The notes under the pieces were generated by a model. That model saw nothing but the letters and a program-made list of their open reading frames with translations. It did no database searches and had not been told where the DNA came from. A stretch of DNA of 64,000 bases, from assembly GCA_032622095.1 (NCBI GenBank), contig CP136064.1, positions 50,166,073-50,230,072 on the forward strand, read 5' to 3'. This document shows, piece after piece, positions 10,129 to 21,725 of this stretch. The stretch is from Siphonodentalium dalli. Lineage: Eukaryota > Mollusca > Scaphopoda > Gadilida > Siphonodentaliidae. Position numbers and translations under genes: made by a program. Positions within the stretch are counted from its first letter, which is position 1; every line of letters begins with the position of its first letter.

Positions 10129-11832
10129 AACACTTATTTGAACTCTAACGGCATACAATTTGCCCAATCAGAGCCATGTGCTTATGTTAAGCTTTCAAAA
10201 ACTTCTACAATTAATCTAGAAGCAAACTCCAATGATATTGAATCAAACTTACTGCATTTGACTTCACATAATAACCATGACATAATGAAACCAACCGAAC
10301 CTTGTAACAGTGAATTGAATTTGAGTGTACTCTCAAAAGGTGATAGTGATAAATTAACTGGGACCCAAGCTGTAAATATAGGTGATGTAAATATTGAGGT
10401 TCCCATGTTTGATTTGAAGAGATCTTCAAATTGTTTATTAAATGTTGACAATGTTTGTAATCAGTCTTTTGATAATACTGATAGTTGTTTTGATATTGAT
10501 GATTTTTTTAAATCTCGTAATACTCCAAGTGCTACCACAAGTGCTGACAATGTTGTTACATGTTTTCCTGAAGTAAATATTGATATTGATGATTATTTTC
10601 AATCTAGTAATACTCCTAGTGCTACCATGCTCTCTGACAATGCTTATGATCGTTCGAAAGTTGTTGATGCCCATACAGATGAATTATTGCAACCATGTAG
10701 TACGTATCAGTCTATAATTAGTCTGAATTCGTCAATTGACAGTTCTGACACTCAAAGTCAAGATGCAACAGACAAACCCGATTTCATAGACACTTTAGTC
10801 AATATTCAGTCAAGTGATTTTCAGAGTTGCCAAGTTTCCCCATCAATTGAGATTACTGGATTTCCATTAGGGGCTGCCTGTGATACTTCCATTACTGATA
10901 TAACCTTATCCAAATCAAATACACATAATACGTATTCGGGAAAATGTCATGTTAATGATTCTTGCAGAGTAGTTATTTCAAAGAATTGCCTTTATGTAAG
11001 GGGTATCATAAGTGGGTTGCTCTGTTCGCTACTTATAGATACCGGATCTCCTGTTTCAATATTGGACTCTAAATTTTTCACTAGGATGAAAATGCCTGAT
11101 AGTTTTCTCAAAACAACAACAAATATACAGCTGCGTTCAGCTGAAGGCACTAACATGACAGTTAAAGGTATTGCTGCAGTAACTGTTGATCTTCTAAAAC
11201 TCCAAACTACACATGATTTTGTTGTATCAGAGTTATCTAGCCTTAATGGGATATTGGGTTTAGATTTTCTCAGTAAGCATAAAATGCTTATTGATGTTGA
11301 TAAAAGAGTGTTGGACTTTCAAAATGGCAAGATCAAACTTCATAAAAAACCTACTTACAATAGTGCACACATTAATATTATAGACACTGTGAATGTGCCC
11401 CCTTTTTCTGAAATCATATTGGAATGCAGGGTGGAAAGGTCTGTGGAAAATGGACATATAATAATAGAGCCTACAAAGTTTCTGAGAGATAAAGGGATTT
11501 TTGTGGCAAATACTTTAACCAATTATGAGGAAAGTAAGGTTGTTGTCTCTGCTGTCAATATGCACAGTGAACCTATTAAAATAAAGTCTGGTACAGTGAT
11601 TGGGGATGCATATTGTGTTGAGAATGTGTTGGATGATAATATTGATGTTTCAATTTTCCAAGATGAGGCTGATGTTCAGTCGTTACCTCACTTTCTAGTT
11701 GCTTTAGTTGAAGGGTCTTCTGAGAATTTATCAGATGTCGAAAAGGGCAGGTTAACTAAACTATTGTCACACTTTAAACATTTTTTGTGGGCCAGATGGA
11801 GAGCTAGGAAAAACAAATCTGACTACTCATAA
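10078..11832 (+). pseudogene. pol: Gypsy pol N-terminal part: linker and aspartic protease
   Basis: Open for 585 codons in the -1 frame after gag. The first ~290 residues are a Ser/Asp/Asn-rich linker with an internal duplication: (D/N)IDDFFKSRNTPSATT near 10495 and IDIDDYFQSSNTPSATM near 10580. The protease follows, with the catalytic triad LLIDTGSPVSIL (Asp codon 11038) and the flap/C-terminal block GILGLDFLSKHKMLIDV (about 11245-11300). The frame is lost at about 11786, where unit 2 has two more bases (CATATTTTTTG versus CATTTTTTG), cutting the link to RT. The tandem duplication begins inside this ORF (10641). Confidence 0.88.
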
Positions 11833-11863
11833 AATTGATACTGGACAAAATCATCCACATAAA

Positions 11864-12613
11864 GTGCCTCCTAGACGCATTCCAATAGCTCAAAAACATG
11901 TTATTGATGATGAAATAAACAAAATGTTAGAAATGGATGTTATCGAACCTAGCCAGAGTCCGTGGTCATCTCCCATATGTATTGTCTTGAAAAAAGACGG
12001 ATCACCCCGATTTTGTGTTGATTTCCGGCAACTTAATGCAAAAGTAAAGAAAGACGCTTACCCATTACCTAGAATAGATGACACTCTTGATAGTCTCTCA
12101 AATAAAACGTGGTTCTCAACTCTGGACATGGCGTCAGGATATTGGCAAATTCCGGTTGAACCTAGTGACCGAGAAAAAACTAGTTTTTCCAGCCACAAAG
12201 GATTATATCACTTTAAAGTTATGCGGTTTGGGTTATCAAATGCTCCGGCTAGTTTTGAACGTCTTATGGAACGTATTTTGCATGGTTTACGTTGGGAAAA
12301 ATGTCTTTGTTACTTGGATGACGTAGTGGTATTTGGGAGTGATTTTGAGTCAGCTTTAAATAACCTGGCGTTTGTTTTCCATCGTTTTGATCAAGCCAAC
12401 TTAAAACTCATACCAACAAAGTTTGTTCTGTTTCAGAGAGAGATAAATTTCTTAGGGCATGTTGTTTCGGAAGATGGTGTGAAGTGTGAATCTCGCAAGT
12501 TAGCAGCTGTTGAATATTGGCCTGTTCCTATAAATAAAAAGCAGATTCGTAGTTTTCTGGGTTTCTGTGGCTATTATAGGAAGTTCATAACAGGTTTTGC
12601 AGAGATGAGTTAA
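11864..12613 (+). pseudogene. pol: Gypsy reverse transcriptase
   Basis: RNA-directed DNA polymerase domain. In order: PRRIPIAQKHVIDDEI, VIEPSQSPWSSPICIVLKK, FCVDFRQLNAKVKKDAYPLP, FSTLDMASGYWQIPV (first catalytic Asp), FGLSNAPASFERLM, and the catalytic YLDDVVVF at about 12311-12334. Then FLGHVVSEDGV and IRSFLGFCGYYRKFI, which lead into the RNase H connection. It ends at a nonsense codon TAA (12611-12613); unit 2 has TAT at this place. The frame is otherwise the same as the RNase H part that follows. Confidence 0.93.
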
Positions 12614-13693
12614 CCTTTAGTTCAGGCAACTAGGAAGAAATACCAATTTAATTGGACATCAGAATGTCAATTGTCATTTGAATCCTTGAAGCATTGTATG
12701 GTGTCACCTCCTGTTCTGACTTTACCTACCACAGATGATCAATTTATATTGGATACTGATGCTAGTGGAATTGGAATCGGGGCTGTGTTGTCGCAAATAC
12801 AGAATGATCATGAGAAAGTTATTGCATATGCAAGTAGGACGCTTTCTATCTCACAACAGCAGTATTGTACTACAAAACGAGAACTGCTAGCTGTAGTGGT
12901 TTTCATTAAACATTTTAAACATTATTTGCTCGGTAGGAAATTTAGCCTCAGAACAGACCATGCGTCTTTAATTTGGCTTAAAAATTTCAGAGAGCCTGAG
13001 GGAATTATTGCAAGGTGGATAAGTATTATAGGTATATATGATTTTGAAATGAAACATCGAGCTGGAATTAAGCATAAAAATGCAGATGCTTTATCGCGGA
13101 TCCCGTGCAAACCTTGTGTAGGAAATTGTATTAGTTGGCCCACATGCAGTGATAGGATTTTGAGTTCAGGTAACAGGGTACAAGTTGGCACCATTGTTGG
13201 GTCTAAAGAGGTTGATCAGAGCTACAGTAATTCGCCAGAAGTTACTACCAGTGATGAGATACCTGGTTCCAACAATGACCACGTAACTACTTCCCCTGTG
13301 TTCGAGAGTGGGGTTAATTGGATGGATTCTAGGGTTAATTGGATGGATTCCTGGGGGGTGGCCGATCTTGTTGAAATGCAGTCACGGGATCCGGATATTA
13401 AATTTATCATTGATGCTAAAACCAGTTATGATAATCGACCATATCGTGATGAAACAGCAAAGCTTAGTTCTGATGTTCATGTTTATTGTACACAATGGGA
13501 TAATTTATGCCTGATCGAGGGTGTATTATATAGGCAACCAATAATATTAAGTAGGGACCAGAATCAGTTAGTTGCACCTAAAGAAATGAGGCAGTTCATT
13601 TTTCAAAAATTACACTGTGACAAAATTGCTGGCCATTTTGGCGTGATAGAACTTTGGAGGCAATCAAACGGCGTTTTTATTGGCCTTGCATGA
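12614..13693 (+). pseudogene. pol: Gypsy RNase H and integrase zinc-binding start
   Basis: RNase H blocks with catalytic residues: FILDTDASGIGIGAVLSQ (Asp in TDAS), TKRELLAVVVF (Glu), LRTDHASLIWL (Asp) and HKNADALSR (Asp). The tether to integrase contains the duplicated peptide VNWMDS at 13312-13350. The integrase N-terminal HHCC module starts near 13600 (LHCDKIAGHFG), but the frame is lost at about 13640 by a 1-base deletion relative to unit 2. It reads in the same frame as the RT across the 12611 stop, so only that codon separates them. Confidence 0.9.
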
Positions 13694-14815
13694 GCGATGA
13701 TTTACAACGGTGGTGTCATGAATGTGATGAGTGTGCCCAACGCAAGCCTGGTCCTGGAATAGGGAAATACCCCATGCAGCATGTCAACAATACAAAACCC
13801 ATGCAGTGTGTAGCTATTGATGAATTAGGTCCGTTACCCATCACAAATCATGACAATGAATACATTATAGTAATTGGTGACTATTTTACCAAATGGAAGA
13901 AGGCATTCCCTAGTAAGAACCATACTGCACAAACTATTGCTGAAATTCTAGTGACCCAAATTATATCTAGGTTTGGCTGCCCTGAAAGAATTCACACTGA
14001 TCAGGGACGGGAATTTGAGTCACAGTTATTTTCTGAGATCTGTACTTTGCTTGGTATTGAAAAAAGTCGCACAACTCCTTACAGACCCCAGTCTGATGGA
14101 ATGATTGAAAGATTTAATCGAACATTACTGCAAATGCTAGCTATATTTGTAAATGAAAACCACTGTAATTGGGATGAGCAGCTTCCTTATTTGTTGATGG
14201 CATATTGTTCAACCCAACATTCCAGTACTCATTATACCCCTAACTTATTAATGCTCGGCAGAGATATTAGCTTTCCAATAGATATTATGGTTGAATCACC
14301 TGCGGATGATACGGCTTCTATGTGCCCTGTTCAATATGTAGAATGGTTAAAAAACAATTTGAGGAATAGTTTTGAATTTGCATATAAACATCTTGATATA
14401 GCAGCTAGTCGACAGAAAAAATATTATGACCGTGGAACTAAAGTTAAAAACATGAATGTTGGGATTGGGTTTGGTATTGGTATCCTCCAGTAGGGAAAAA
14501 GAAACTTGGTTGTGGATGGATTGGTCCATATCTTATAACAGACTGATTTTACATATATAATACAGCAAAGTGCAACTAAACGTTCTAAATCAGTACATGT
14601 AGATTATCTTAAGCCATACGATGGCAACAATATACCTGACACTTGGATATTTAGTTCTGAGTCTGCTCCAGTAGTTCCCAGTGCTTCGCCATCAATTGTT
14701 TCCGATAATGACGACTATTTGTCTGATAACCTGGACGTTGAACCAGAAGGTCCTAGACCTATAATTTCTACTAGAAGTGGCAGAACAGTTAAACCACGTG
14801 CTATATGCTCACCAT
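13654..14815 (+). pseudogene. pol: Gypsy integrase core and C-terminal tail
   Basis: Completes the HHCC zinc module (CHECDECAQRK) and holds the DDE core: VAIDELGPLP (Asp), HTDQGREF (Asp) and DGMIERFNR (Glu), with 35 residues between the second Asp and the Glu. YDRGTKVKNMNVG follows, then the frame is lost at about 14461 (one G fewer than unit 2). A GPY/F module (GCGWIGPYLITD) is readable near 14505-14545, and after another frame change an acidic tail VHVDYLKPYDGNNIPDTW runs to about 14815. No chromodomain was seen. Confidence 0.9.
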
Positions 14816-15070
14816 AACAATTTCTCTGTAACTGAATCTGAATGTTACTGTGTCAAAATAGTCTAAATAATATCAAATATGTGATCATTGTATGTAATAC
14901 TGGTACAATAACTTGCAGTGTCCCTTATCCATGTTAAACCTCACTAGAGCTTTATATCTAATAGTATCCAATAATGACGACTATATAAATGTCTGACAGC
15001 GTGGATTATTAAATGAAAGAGTCTAGTGTAGATAAACATCCTAATATTTGAAATAAAATACTCATCGTTG

Positions 15071-15087
15071 TTTTCTTATATTTCCAG
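15071..15087 (+). promoter_or_regulatory. candidate 3' splice site upstream of the third ORF
   Basis: TTTTCTTATATTTCCAG lies five bases upstream of the ATG at 15092. A pyrimidine run ending in CAG is a standard acceptor. The same layout is kept in unit 2 (ending 26884). It suggests a spliced subgenomic RNA, as for env genes. The donor was not located. Confidence 0.55.
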
Positions 15088-15091
15088 TACA

Positions 15092-15637
15092 ATGACTGAA
15101 TTAAAATACGAGACAGAGATGGAAACCTTCAAGGAAGAGAACAGACTGCGCTGGCCGGTGGGGGGTCAGTTGTGTACTGTTAAAGGGTGTCTGGTATCCA
15201 CAAAATTCTTCAGTTCTTTTAGAGTGTTTGGCAAGCATTGGACGCTGTTCCACCGAAGTAAAAAGATTCTACATGTTTGCAGTTGTAAGCAGAAATTCGC
15301 ATTAAAAACTCGCTTAACACAGCATCAAAAACAGCATAAAACTTTTTGGACAGAGACAGTGGCCAATGAAGATTTCGTTGACCCTGGGGACGAGTTGCCC
15401 CCTAGGCAGGTCCTTGGTGAGGAGTTGGTTAAGCAGAGGGAGGAGGCTAAGAGGAGCGCAGCAGAGGAACGGCGGGTTGCGACAGGGGGTGTTGCCCACC
15501 TCCGCATGCCAACCCCTACAGAATCTGTTTCTCGGGATCAGGAGGTTGTTTCTGTAGATGGACAACTTGTATGCAGAACGAAGAAAAACTGGTTACAGAA
15601 AGGAGAGTGTTCAAACCCATCTGTAGTGCCAAAGTGA
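15092..15637 (+). CDS. third Gypsy ORF: zinc-finger-like accessory protein (copy 1)
   Basis: Intact ORF of 181 codons between integrase and 3' LTR, the slot where env sits in retrovirus-like Gypsies. It has no signal peptide or membrane segment, so it is not an envelope. Residues ~20-50 hold a C2H2-like finger, CX4CX15HX4H (CTVKGC...HWTLFH); residues ~57-80 hold a second, CX1CX12HX3H (CSCKQKF...HQKQH). A charged helix follows (GEELVKQREEAKRSAAEERR), then a Ser/Thr/Val tail. Similar finger layouts occur in uncharacterised invertebrate transposon-linked proteins (from memory). The start was chosen as the first ATG after the splice-acceptor-like CAG; an upstream in-frame start at 15068 is not an ATG. 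Function unknown; nucleic-acid binding is an inference. Confidence 0.75.
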   Translation: MTELKYETEMETFKEENRLRWPVGGQLCTVKGCLVSTKFFSSFRVFGKHWTLFHRSKKILHVCSCKQKFALKTRLTQHQKQHKTFWTETVANEDFVDPGDELPPRQVLGEELVKQREEAKRSAAEERRVATGGVAHLRMPTPTESVSRDQEVVSVDGQLVCRTKKNWLQKGECSNPSVVPK

Positions 15638-15694
15638 TAGACTTGTATTAACTATAAATAATAGTAAATAAATAACTATTATTCTTTTTTAGTA

Positions 15695-15702
15695 GGGAGG
15701 AA
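15695..15702 (+). other. polypurine tract
   Basis: GGGAGGAA lies immediately before the TGTGATAAAA start of the 3' LTR, as expected for the plus-strand primer. Unit 2 has the same at 27495-27502. Confidence 0.8.
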
Positions 15703-17469
15703 TGTGATAAAATTACCTCATTGCCGCTTCTTCTAATTTCGTGTGTACATCTTTTCAGCTATTTGTTTAAAGCATATGCTACTTTATGGCTTAATTTCGT
15801 GTTATACTTTTCAAAATAGTAATCTGCTTCTTGTTCCTTACAAAATTTACTCTCTTCAATAGCTTGTTTGTCATATTTTTTTATTTTTATTTCGTATTTT
15901 TATATTTCAAATTTTCGTGGTAGTTTCTCCCGGACAGAATATCTAAGGAAGGAGCGTTTTGATTGGTTGTTTCTCTCGGGTGGTGGTATCGCCCATTCTA
16001 ACTCATTTCGCGTTGCCTGGTTGGTTAGAATGGAATACTCCACCCAGAGAACGCCAATCCGCTTCTTGCTTGTCTTCTTTTCGGGTATATAAGGTGGTAA
16101 TATTTTTCAAAATCTTCGTTCAGCTGTTCAGGAATCAATGGGTAGATTTACTCGCCCAACCATCTTCTTGATATGAACCATCGCGACTTCTAACTTAAAT
16201 TATGGATTTCATTTTCTAAATTTCTAAATTAAACTTATTAAAGTGGCCCCACTAAATTTATAACACTAAACGCTCTTTAATTTGCTCACTTCTTAAAGTG
16301 AACCCTCTGAATTGTTGGCACTATATAAACACTCTTTAAATATGCTCACTCTTAAAGTGACCCTTCTGAATTACTATATAAACGCTCTTTAAATATGCTG
16401 ATTATTTAAAGTGTCCCACCCCTTTGAATTTATGACTCTGAACGCTCTTTAAATATGCTTTCAATGTGATTTAAAGTGACCCCTCTGAATGAATTATTCT
16501 CTAAACACACTTTACATATAATTATTTAAAGTGAAACCTATGTTGATATGGCTTTAAAAGCTCTTTAAATGTGTCAATTAATGTGACACTTCTGATTATT
16601 TAGTAACCTATTTAATATACTAGTACCCTTTAAATATGATTAAAGCAGCTCGTTGGAATTACCGAGTTGATCTTAAAGAGACGCATCTTAATTTTTTGTA
16701 GTTATTTCTGACACTTTTGAAACATGTCGGCCTATAGATCTTATAATTATATTATCTAAGACAGAATTTATATTAATTTATAATGGATTCTGGAATATAT
16801 AGTCATGGCCACAATGTGAAATATTGAGTCCTAGTCAGTTATTATACAATTGTTATACTGTTAAAGTTGATATTTAAAGTTGGAATTATGATATATATAA
16901 AGAATAAATAATCAACTGCTATTTAGCTGTTGTGTCAGTTAAAGGTACGGTTGGCCTTGGCGGTGGGTATCCTGTGAAAATATTTCCGCCCGTCAAAAAC
17001 CGCCACAAACAGAAAGAACAACAAAATGTAGACATACTTTGTCCGTATACAAATAAGAAATATCGCATAAACAGTATGTTATTGTCATATTTTTGACCAT
17101 TGTTATGTAAACAAAAGAATAAAAAGTTACTTTTCTGGAGTTTGTTTATATTATGATGGTAAACATAAAGAGCGTTCTTTGTGGGTGAATTCCTGATATG
17201 GAACGAATAAAGAGCGTTTATGCCATTTGTGTGTGATTAGCCAGCAGCATTGTGTTGTCTTCTGTAACACAATCAGGCTCTTGCTTAGGTAAAATATAGT
17301 AAATCTTTATGATAACATGCTGTTTATGCCATGGTCATGGTATATATGAACGAAACTATGCGTTTTAATGTTTTTCTGTTTACGGTGATTGGAACAAATA
17401 TGAATATTTTCGACAACTAAGGCCTCACGTGCCTTTAATTATCCACCAGCACTGTCCGGACCTGTTACA
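15703..17469 (+). repeat. 3' LTR of Gypsy copy 1 (with MITE inserted)
   Basis: About 1.27 kb without the MITE at 16943-17434. It has the TATA box at 16086 and the tandem CTTTAA repeats at about 16240-16570. It ends CTGTTACA, followed by the ATGT target duplication at 17470. Confidence 0.92.
16943..17434 (+). mobile_element. TTAA-flanked MITE, copy M2
   Basis: Flanked by TTAA at 16939-16942 and 17435-17438. Left end AGGTACGGTTGGCCTTGG, right end GGCCTCACGTGCCT. The 5' LTR shows the uninserted site (GTCAGTTAGTTATCC near 8355), where the TTAA has drifted to TTAG. Confidence 0.9.
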
Positions 17470-17473
17470 ATGT

Positions 17474-17758
17474 GTTGACTGGTGTGTTCTTTACATGATC
17501 AGTACCTCTCTCATTCCTTAGTCAGACGGTGACTCAACATTCCGTACTATGCAAAGTGTGGTTAAATAATTAAATAGTTTCCTGTCAAAGTGTTTTATTC
17601 TCAGTTTTGTTCAGGTCTTATATATATAGTTATCAAGGTATATGAAGGTCTGAATTTATAGGCGTGGATTCGAGCACCTCGCCCTTGATAAACTTGGCTC
17701 ATTCATATGATCAAATCATATCAGACATTGATATGTTGTAACTAGAAGCTGGTGATAA
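17474..17758. other. non-coding 3' flank of the Gypsy element
   Basis: Host or older repeat sequence, duplicated at 29270-29555. Nothing recognised. Confidence 0.4.
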
Positions 17759-17762
17759 TTAA

Positions 17763-18256
17763 AGGTATGGTTGGCCTTGGCGGTGGGTATCCTGTGAAAA
17801 TATTTCCACCCGTCAAAAACCGCCACAAACAGAAAGAACATCAAAATGTAGACATAATTTGTTCGTATATAAATAAGAAATATCGGATAAACAGTATGTT
17901 ATTCTCATATGTTTAACCATTGTTATGTAAACAAAAGCATAAAAAGTTACTTTTCTGGTGTTTCTTTATATTATGATGGTAAAAATAAAGAGCGTTCTTT
18001 GTTGGTGAATTCCTGATATGGAACTAATAAAGAGCGTTTATGTCATTTGTGTGTGATTAGCCAGTAGCATTGTGCTGTCCTCTGTAACCCAATCAGGCTC
18101 TTGCTTAGGTAAAATATAGTAGGTATTTATGATACCATGCTGTTTACGCGATGGTCATGGTATATGTGAACGAAACTGTATGCGTTTTAATGTTTTTCTG
18201 TTTACGGTGTTTGGAACAAATATGAATATTTTCGACAATTAAGGCCTCACGTGCCT
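17763..18256 (+). mobile_element. TTAA-flanked MITE, copy M3
   Basis: Flanked by TTAA (17759-17762 and 18257-18260). Same orientation as M2 and only about 330 bp from it. Also present in unit 2 as M6, so it inserted before the tandem duplication. Confidence 0.9.
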
Positions 18257-18260
18257 TTAA

Positions 18261-18760
18261 ACAGCATAATTTGATGTAAAAACAAATCCTAACAATTATC
18301 CTCTGGCAGAACCTTCACTTGACCTGTCTGTTGCCCGTCTTTGATGTCTTCGGTTCTGCAAACGAAAGATTTTTTACAAACCAGAGATTAATATCATTTA
18401 GAGCACAATCCCATTGTTGCAATCGTTCTCTGATTTTTGGTAAAGCACACCGATTCCCAAGGCTGGCGAAGGAATAGTTCAATGATTACCCCATTGTTAG
18501 ACACACTGTGACGCAACTCACAACAGACAAATCGCACGGGCGCTTCGAAGTAGCTTCAATTACCAGAGGCCACAGAGGCACGAACAGCGCTCTGCTTCCC
18601 CAAAACACACTGCCATTATACGCCGTTATTATTTATGCACCTCTAATATACTAAGCAGGCACATATATAGGGACGGCGTATAAGGGGAGTGCGGGTGGGT
18701 GATGCATGTACTCTTGTATAATAACTGAAGCTACATTGAAACGACCGCGCAATTTGTTTG
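18261..18760. other. non-coding, nothing recognised
   Basis: Less AT-rich than its surroundings, with no domain-bearing ORF. Repeated in unit 2 at 30058-30557. Confidence 0.45.
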
Positions 18761-19717
18761 TTAAGGACTTTGCTAACCCAATTTCAACCCAAATTTTATG
18801 GAGTCAAAATAATGGATTGTGCTCACTTTTATTGGCGATCACAGCAACCAAACCCATGGATGCACCATTTTAACAGTATAATTAGTGGTGATTATCTAAG
18901 AAATACAAAATGTGAACTTTATAGAGGTTTTTAAAAATATTTTTTTCGAACCCAAATCCAACAAAAACAATATCAATTTCTAAGAAAAAGATATGGAAAT
19001 GTGTAGTGAATACTGTGAAGAATGATGAACAATAAAAATATATTCATATTTACCAAGTGTTCTTTGAAAACATTACATAGAACCAGTTGTTAACAAATGC
19101 CAGAATTATTTCCCCAACATGGCTAACTGAGAGCTGGCAGCGATTGGTTAACTATATACAGTGGTGAGTTGACAAAATAATTTCTTAAGCTTCAATTTAG
19201 CAGACCACCCTGTAACCACTAAATAGGTCAGCAATCATGGACTAATCCCTTATGGTCCAGTGGCCACAGACTGACACACAGGCTGATAACAATCCCAGCA
19301 AGACAGGGTACAAGGTGACCCATAATCCACCCATCAAGTGTCATCTTCTTGACAGCATTACTGAGAAAGTTAATCTACCATTTGCAAACAAGTGGTTCTG
19401 AATATATTTTTCAAAGAATGCTTGGTAAATATGAATATATTTTTATTGTTCATCATTCTTCACAGTGTTCAGCACACATTCCCATATTTTTTTCTTTGAT
19501 ATGGACTTTGTGTTTGTTGGATTTGGGTTCTAAAAAAATATTTTTAAAAACCTCTATAAAGTTCACATTTAGTATTTCTAACATGCTCCACCATGACTTA
19601 TACTCTTAAAATGTTGCATTCATGGGTTTGGTTACTGTGATCACTAATAAAAGTGAACATACACCATTATTTTGACTCCATAAAATTTGGGGAAAATTGG
19701 GTTAGCAAAAACCTTAA
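18761..19717. mobile_element. foldback element with ~330-bp TIRs and TTAA flanks
   Basis: The left arm (18765 to about 19100) and the reversed right arm (about 19375-19713) share long blocks such as TTTTATGGAGTCAAAATAAT and AGAATGATGAACAATAAAAA. Ends are GG(A/T)(C/T)TTTGCTAACCC, flanked by TTAA at 18761-18764 and 19714-19717. No coding capacity. A second copy lies in unit 2 (30558-31515). Confidence 0.8.
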
Positions 19718-20295
19718 GACTGGCGCGTGTCGAACAATGGGATATCACTGAAATATTAGTTTGCCAGCCTTGGGAATTGGGTGTGATTTACCAAAAATAC
19801 AATATATATATATATAATACATCAACAGGACGAACAGAGGGGGTGGCAATAGTAACACATGCATTGGTTGAATTATTTATTAACTAGTAGCATAATTACA
19901 TTTATTATAATTATTGCACAAAACTAATCCAGTTCCGAAAATATTATCAGGACCACTAATCCAACGTTGAAACTAAATGAATTAACATTTACATTTAGAA
20001 CCACTAAATATAGTGATAGATCCAATAATCCAACAGAATCACCACTTCACAATATAGCGCTCCACATATCCGATATAACTAACATAACTTGTATCTGGAG
20101 AATCTGGAGGAACCAATGGACTATTATGGTAGTAATTTCGAAACAGTTTCTTGAAAAGGCGACACGTTTGTCACATAATAATGATGTGCAGCATTACCTT
20201 TGGCAAAAGTGGTTGGTTGTTGGTTACAGGTCAAATTCCATGTCATCATTCTGGCAGACAGACTTCTTCGTAATTCATGATCCACTTATACAATG
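19718..20295. other. non-coding DNA with short (TA)n run
   Basis: Matches 31516-32121 in unit 2, where the TA run is much longer. Open frames here have no recognisable domain. Confidence 0.4.
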
Positions 20296-20298
20296 TAT

Positions 20299-21725
20299 CA
20301 CTGCATGAAAAGTGAGATTTATAAAATATAAATGTTGCATAAATTTAGGACCCTAAATTTATGCATGCATTTATGCATATTAAATTCGTCTTTATACAAA
20401 AATATAAATCTCGCATTTATATTTTTAAATCTCGCATAAATGTCGCATTATTTTCGCTCATTACTGTAACCAACAGCGGTTTTAAGTCTTGGCCCATAAT
20501 TTAATTACTACCATGTGGATATGTGAGACATATCGTATAACAGAAGCTAACTGCCGATACCGATTTCTTTGTCTGCCAACACAACTGCTGCGAAGACGTG
20601 CGTGAATTAGGTGGGTACTCTTAATTATAAGGCGAGTTTATATACAAATACGTTTGTTTTCTGGTTTCGCATTTTCTGTCTAAACTAGAAGGCATATTTG
20701 CAATGGTAGATTAACGCTGTGGACTGTAATGTAGCCATGCACACAGTAGGGACCAAGGTGGTAGGATGGGGTGTTCGTGTGTGGGTGGGTGGGGAGGGGT
20801 ATTGGTGGTGGTATATTTGCTTGGGTTAGAACATGATCGCCACATCATTTCATTTTTATATTCCCTTTCAATTCGCAGCGTGATCGACACATGTCAAAAT
20901 TAATATTTGATTATACAGAGACGTCGGAATAAGGTTATTCTATCTCGTGAAAATGTGGTTTTGTGAGAGTGATTCCACCCTTAGCCAGATCACAAATAAA
21001 AAATGCCGTACATTACAATTCTTATTTTTGTTTTAATATGTTTTCGTTTATACTTATTTCCCATGCGATCATTTAATTATTTAATTTTTATTCTTTATTG
21101 CAGAGACTACGAAAATTGATGACGGCAAGTGCCATGTCGAAGTAGTTCATATTATATTTGTGACTGGTATAACCAACAATAGGGCCGCATTTTGTTGGCA
21201 AATTACTACATGCACATGGAGATACCAGAATCAGGGCGACACATGTGTATATGTATAGTTAGATATACACATCCGTGTCGCCTTATATGCTGGTTACAAG
21301 CCAAATGTCACCATAAAGTAGATTTCACAAATATATATGGATATATATGTTCAAATCCAAATAATTTATACGGGGTATAAATGTGCATAAACTGGAGTTT
21401 ATAACCAGAATAAATGTAGCTATATGTATATTTATGCAGCTTTATTCAGTGAATAAATTTGCATTTATGCATAAACAGGTCGATAATAAATGTGCATAAA
21501 CGTACGAATAAATGCCGAGTTTATTCTGTTGAATAAACGTGGGTTTATTCAGTGAATAAATTGTGTATAAATGTCGGCCTTTATTCATGAATAAATTGTG
21601 AATAAATGTGCATAAATTTCCGGATTTATGCACATTTATTCAGTGAATAAATTTCTGATTTATCCAGATTTATGCACATTTATCCGGAATTTATGCAATG
21701 AATAAATTCCAGTTTTCATGCAGTG
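20299..21725. mobile_element. CACTA/EnSpm-like non-autonomous DNA transposon
   Basis: 1,427 bp with perfect 13-bp TIRs CACTGCATGAAAA...TTTTCATGCAGTG, flanked by TAT (20296-20298 and 21726-21728). The exact empty site is in unit 2 (CAATGTATATAATAC near 32124). CACTR ends with a 3-bp target duplication are CACTA features. Both subterminal regions (20315-20460 and 21370-21715) are packed with direct and inverted GAATAAAT and TTTATGCA motifs, as CACTA transposase-binding arrays are. No transposase ORF was found. Confidence 0.8.

Larger units (their letters stand above)
6672..17469 (+). mobile_element. full-length but defective Ty3/Gypsy LTR retrotransposon (copy 1)
   Basis: Order: 5' LTR, primer-binding site, gag, protease, RT, RNase H, integrase, an extra zinc-finger ORF, polypurine tract, 3' LTR. 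This is the Ty3/Gypsy order (integrase after RNase H). Each LTR starts TGTGATAAAATT. The 3' LTR ends CTGTTACA and the 5' LTR ends CTGTTAAA. The element is flanked by ATGT at 6668-6671 and 17470-17473, a 4-bp target duplication. Each LTR carries its own TTAA-flanked MITE at a different site. Gag and pol hold several frameshifts and one stop, so the copy is not autonomous. Confidence 0.93.

Noticed and set aside
15092-15637. Third ORF as an envelope gene
   Set aside because: No signal peptide, furin-like site, fusion peptide or transmembrane segment; zinc-finger motifs instead.
15868-16171. Conserved small ORFs in the LTRs (also 7426, 27668, 27759)
   Set aside because: They overlap the CCAAT/TATA promoter region and each other; conservation is explained by LTR identity.
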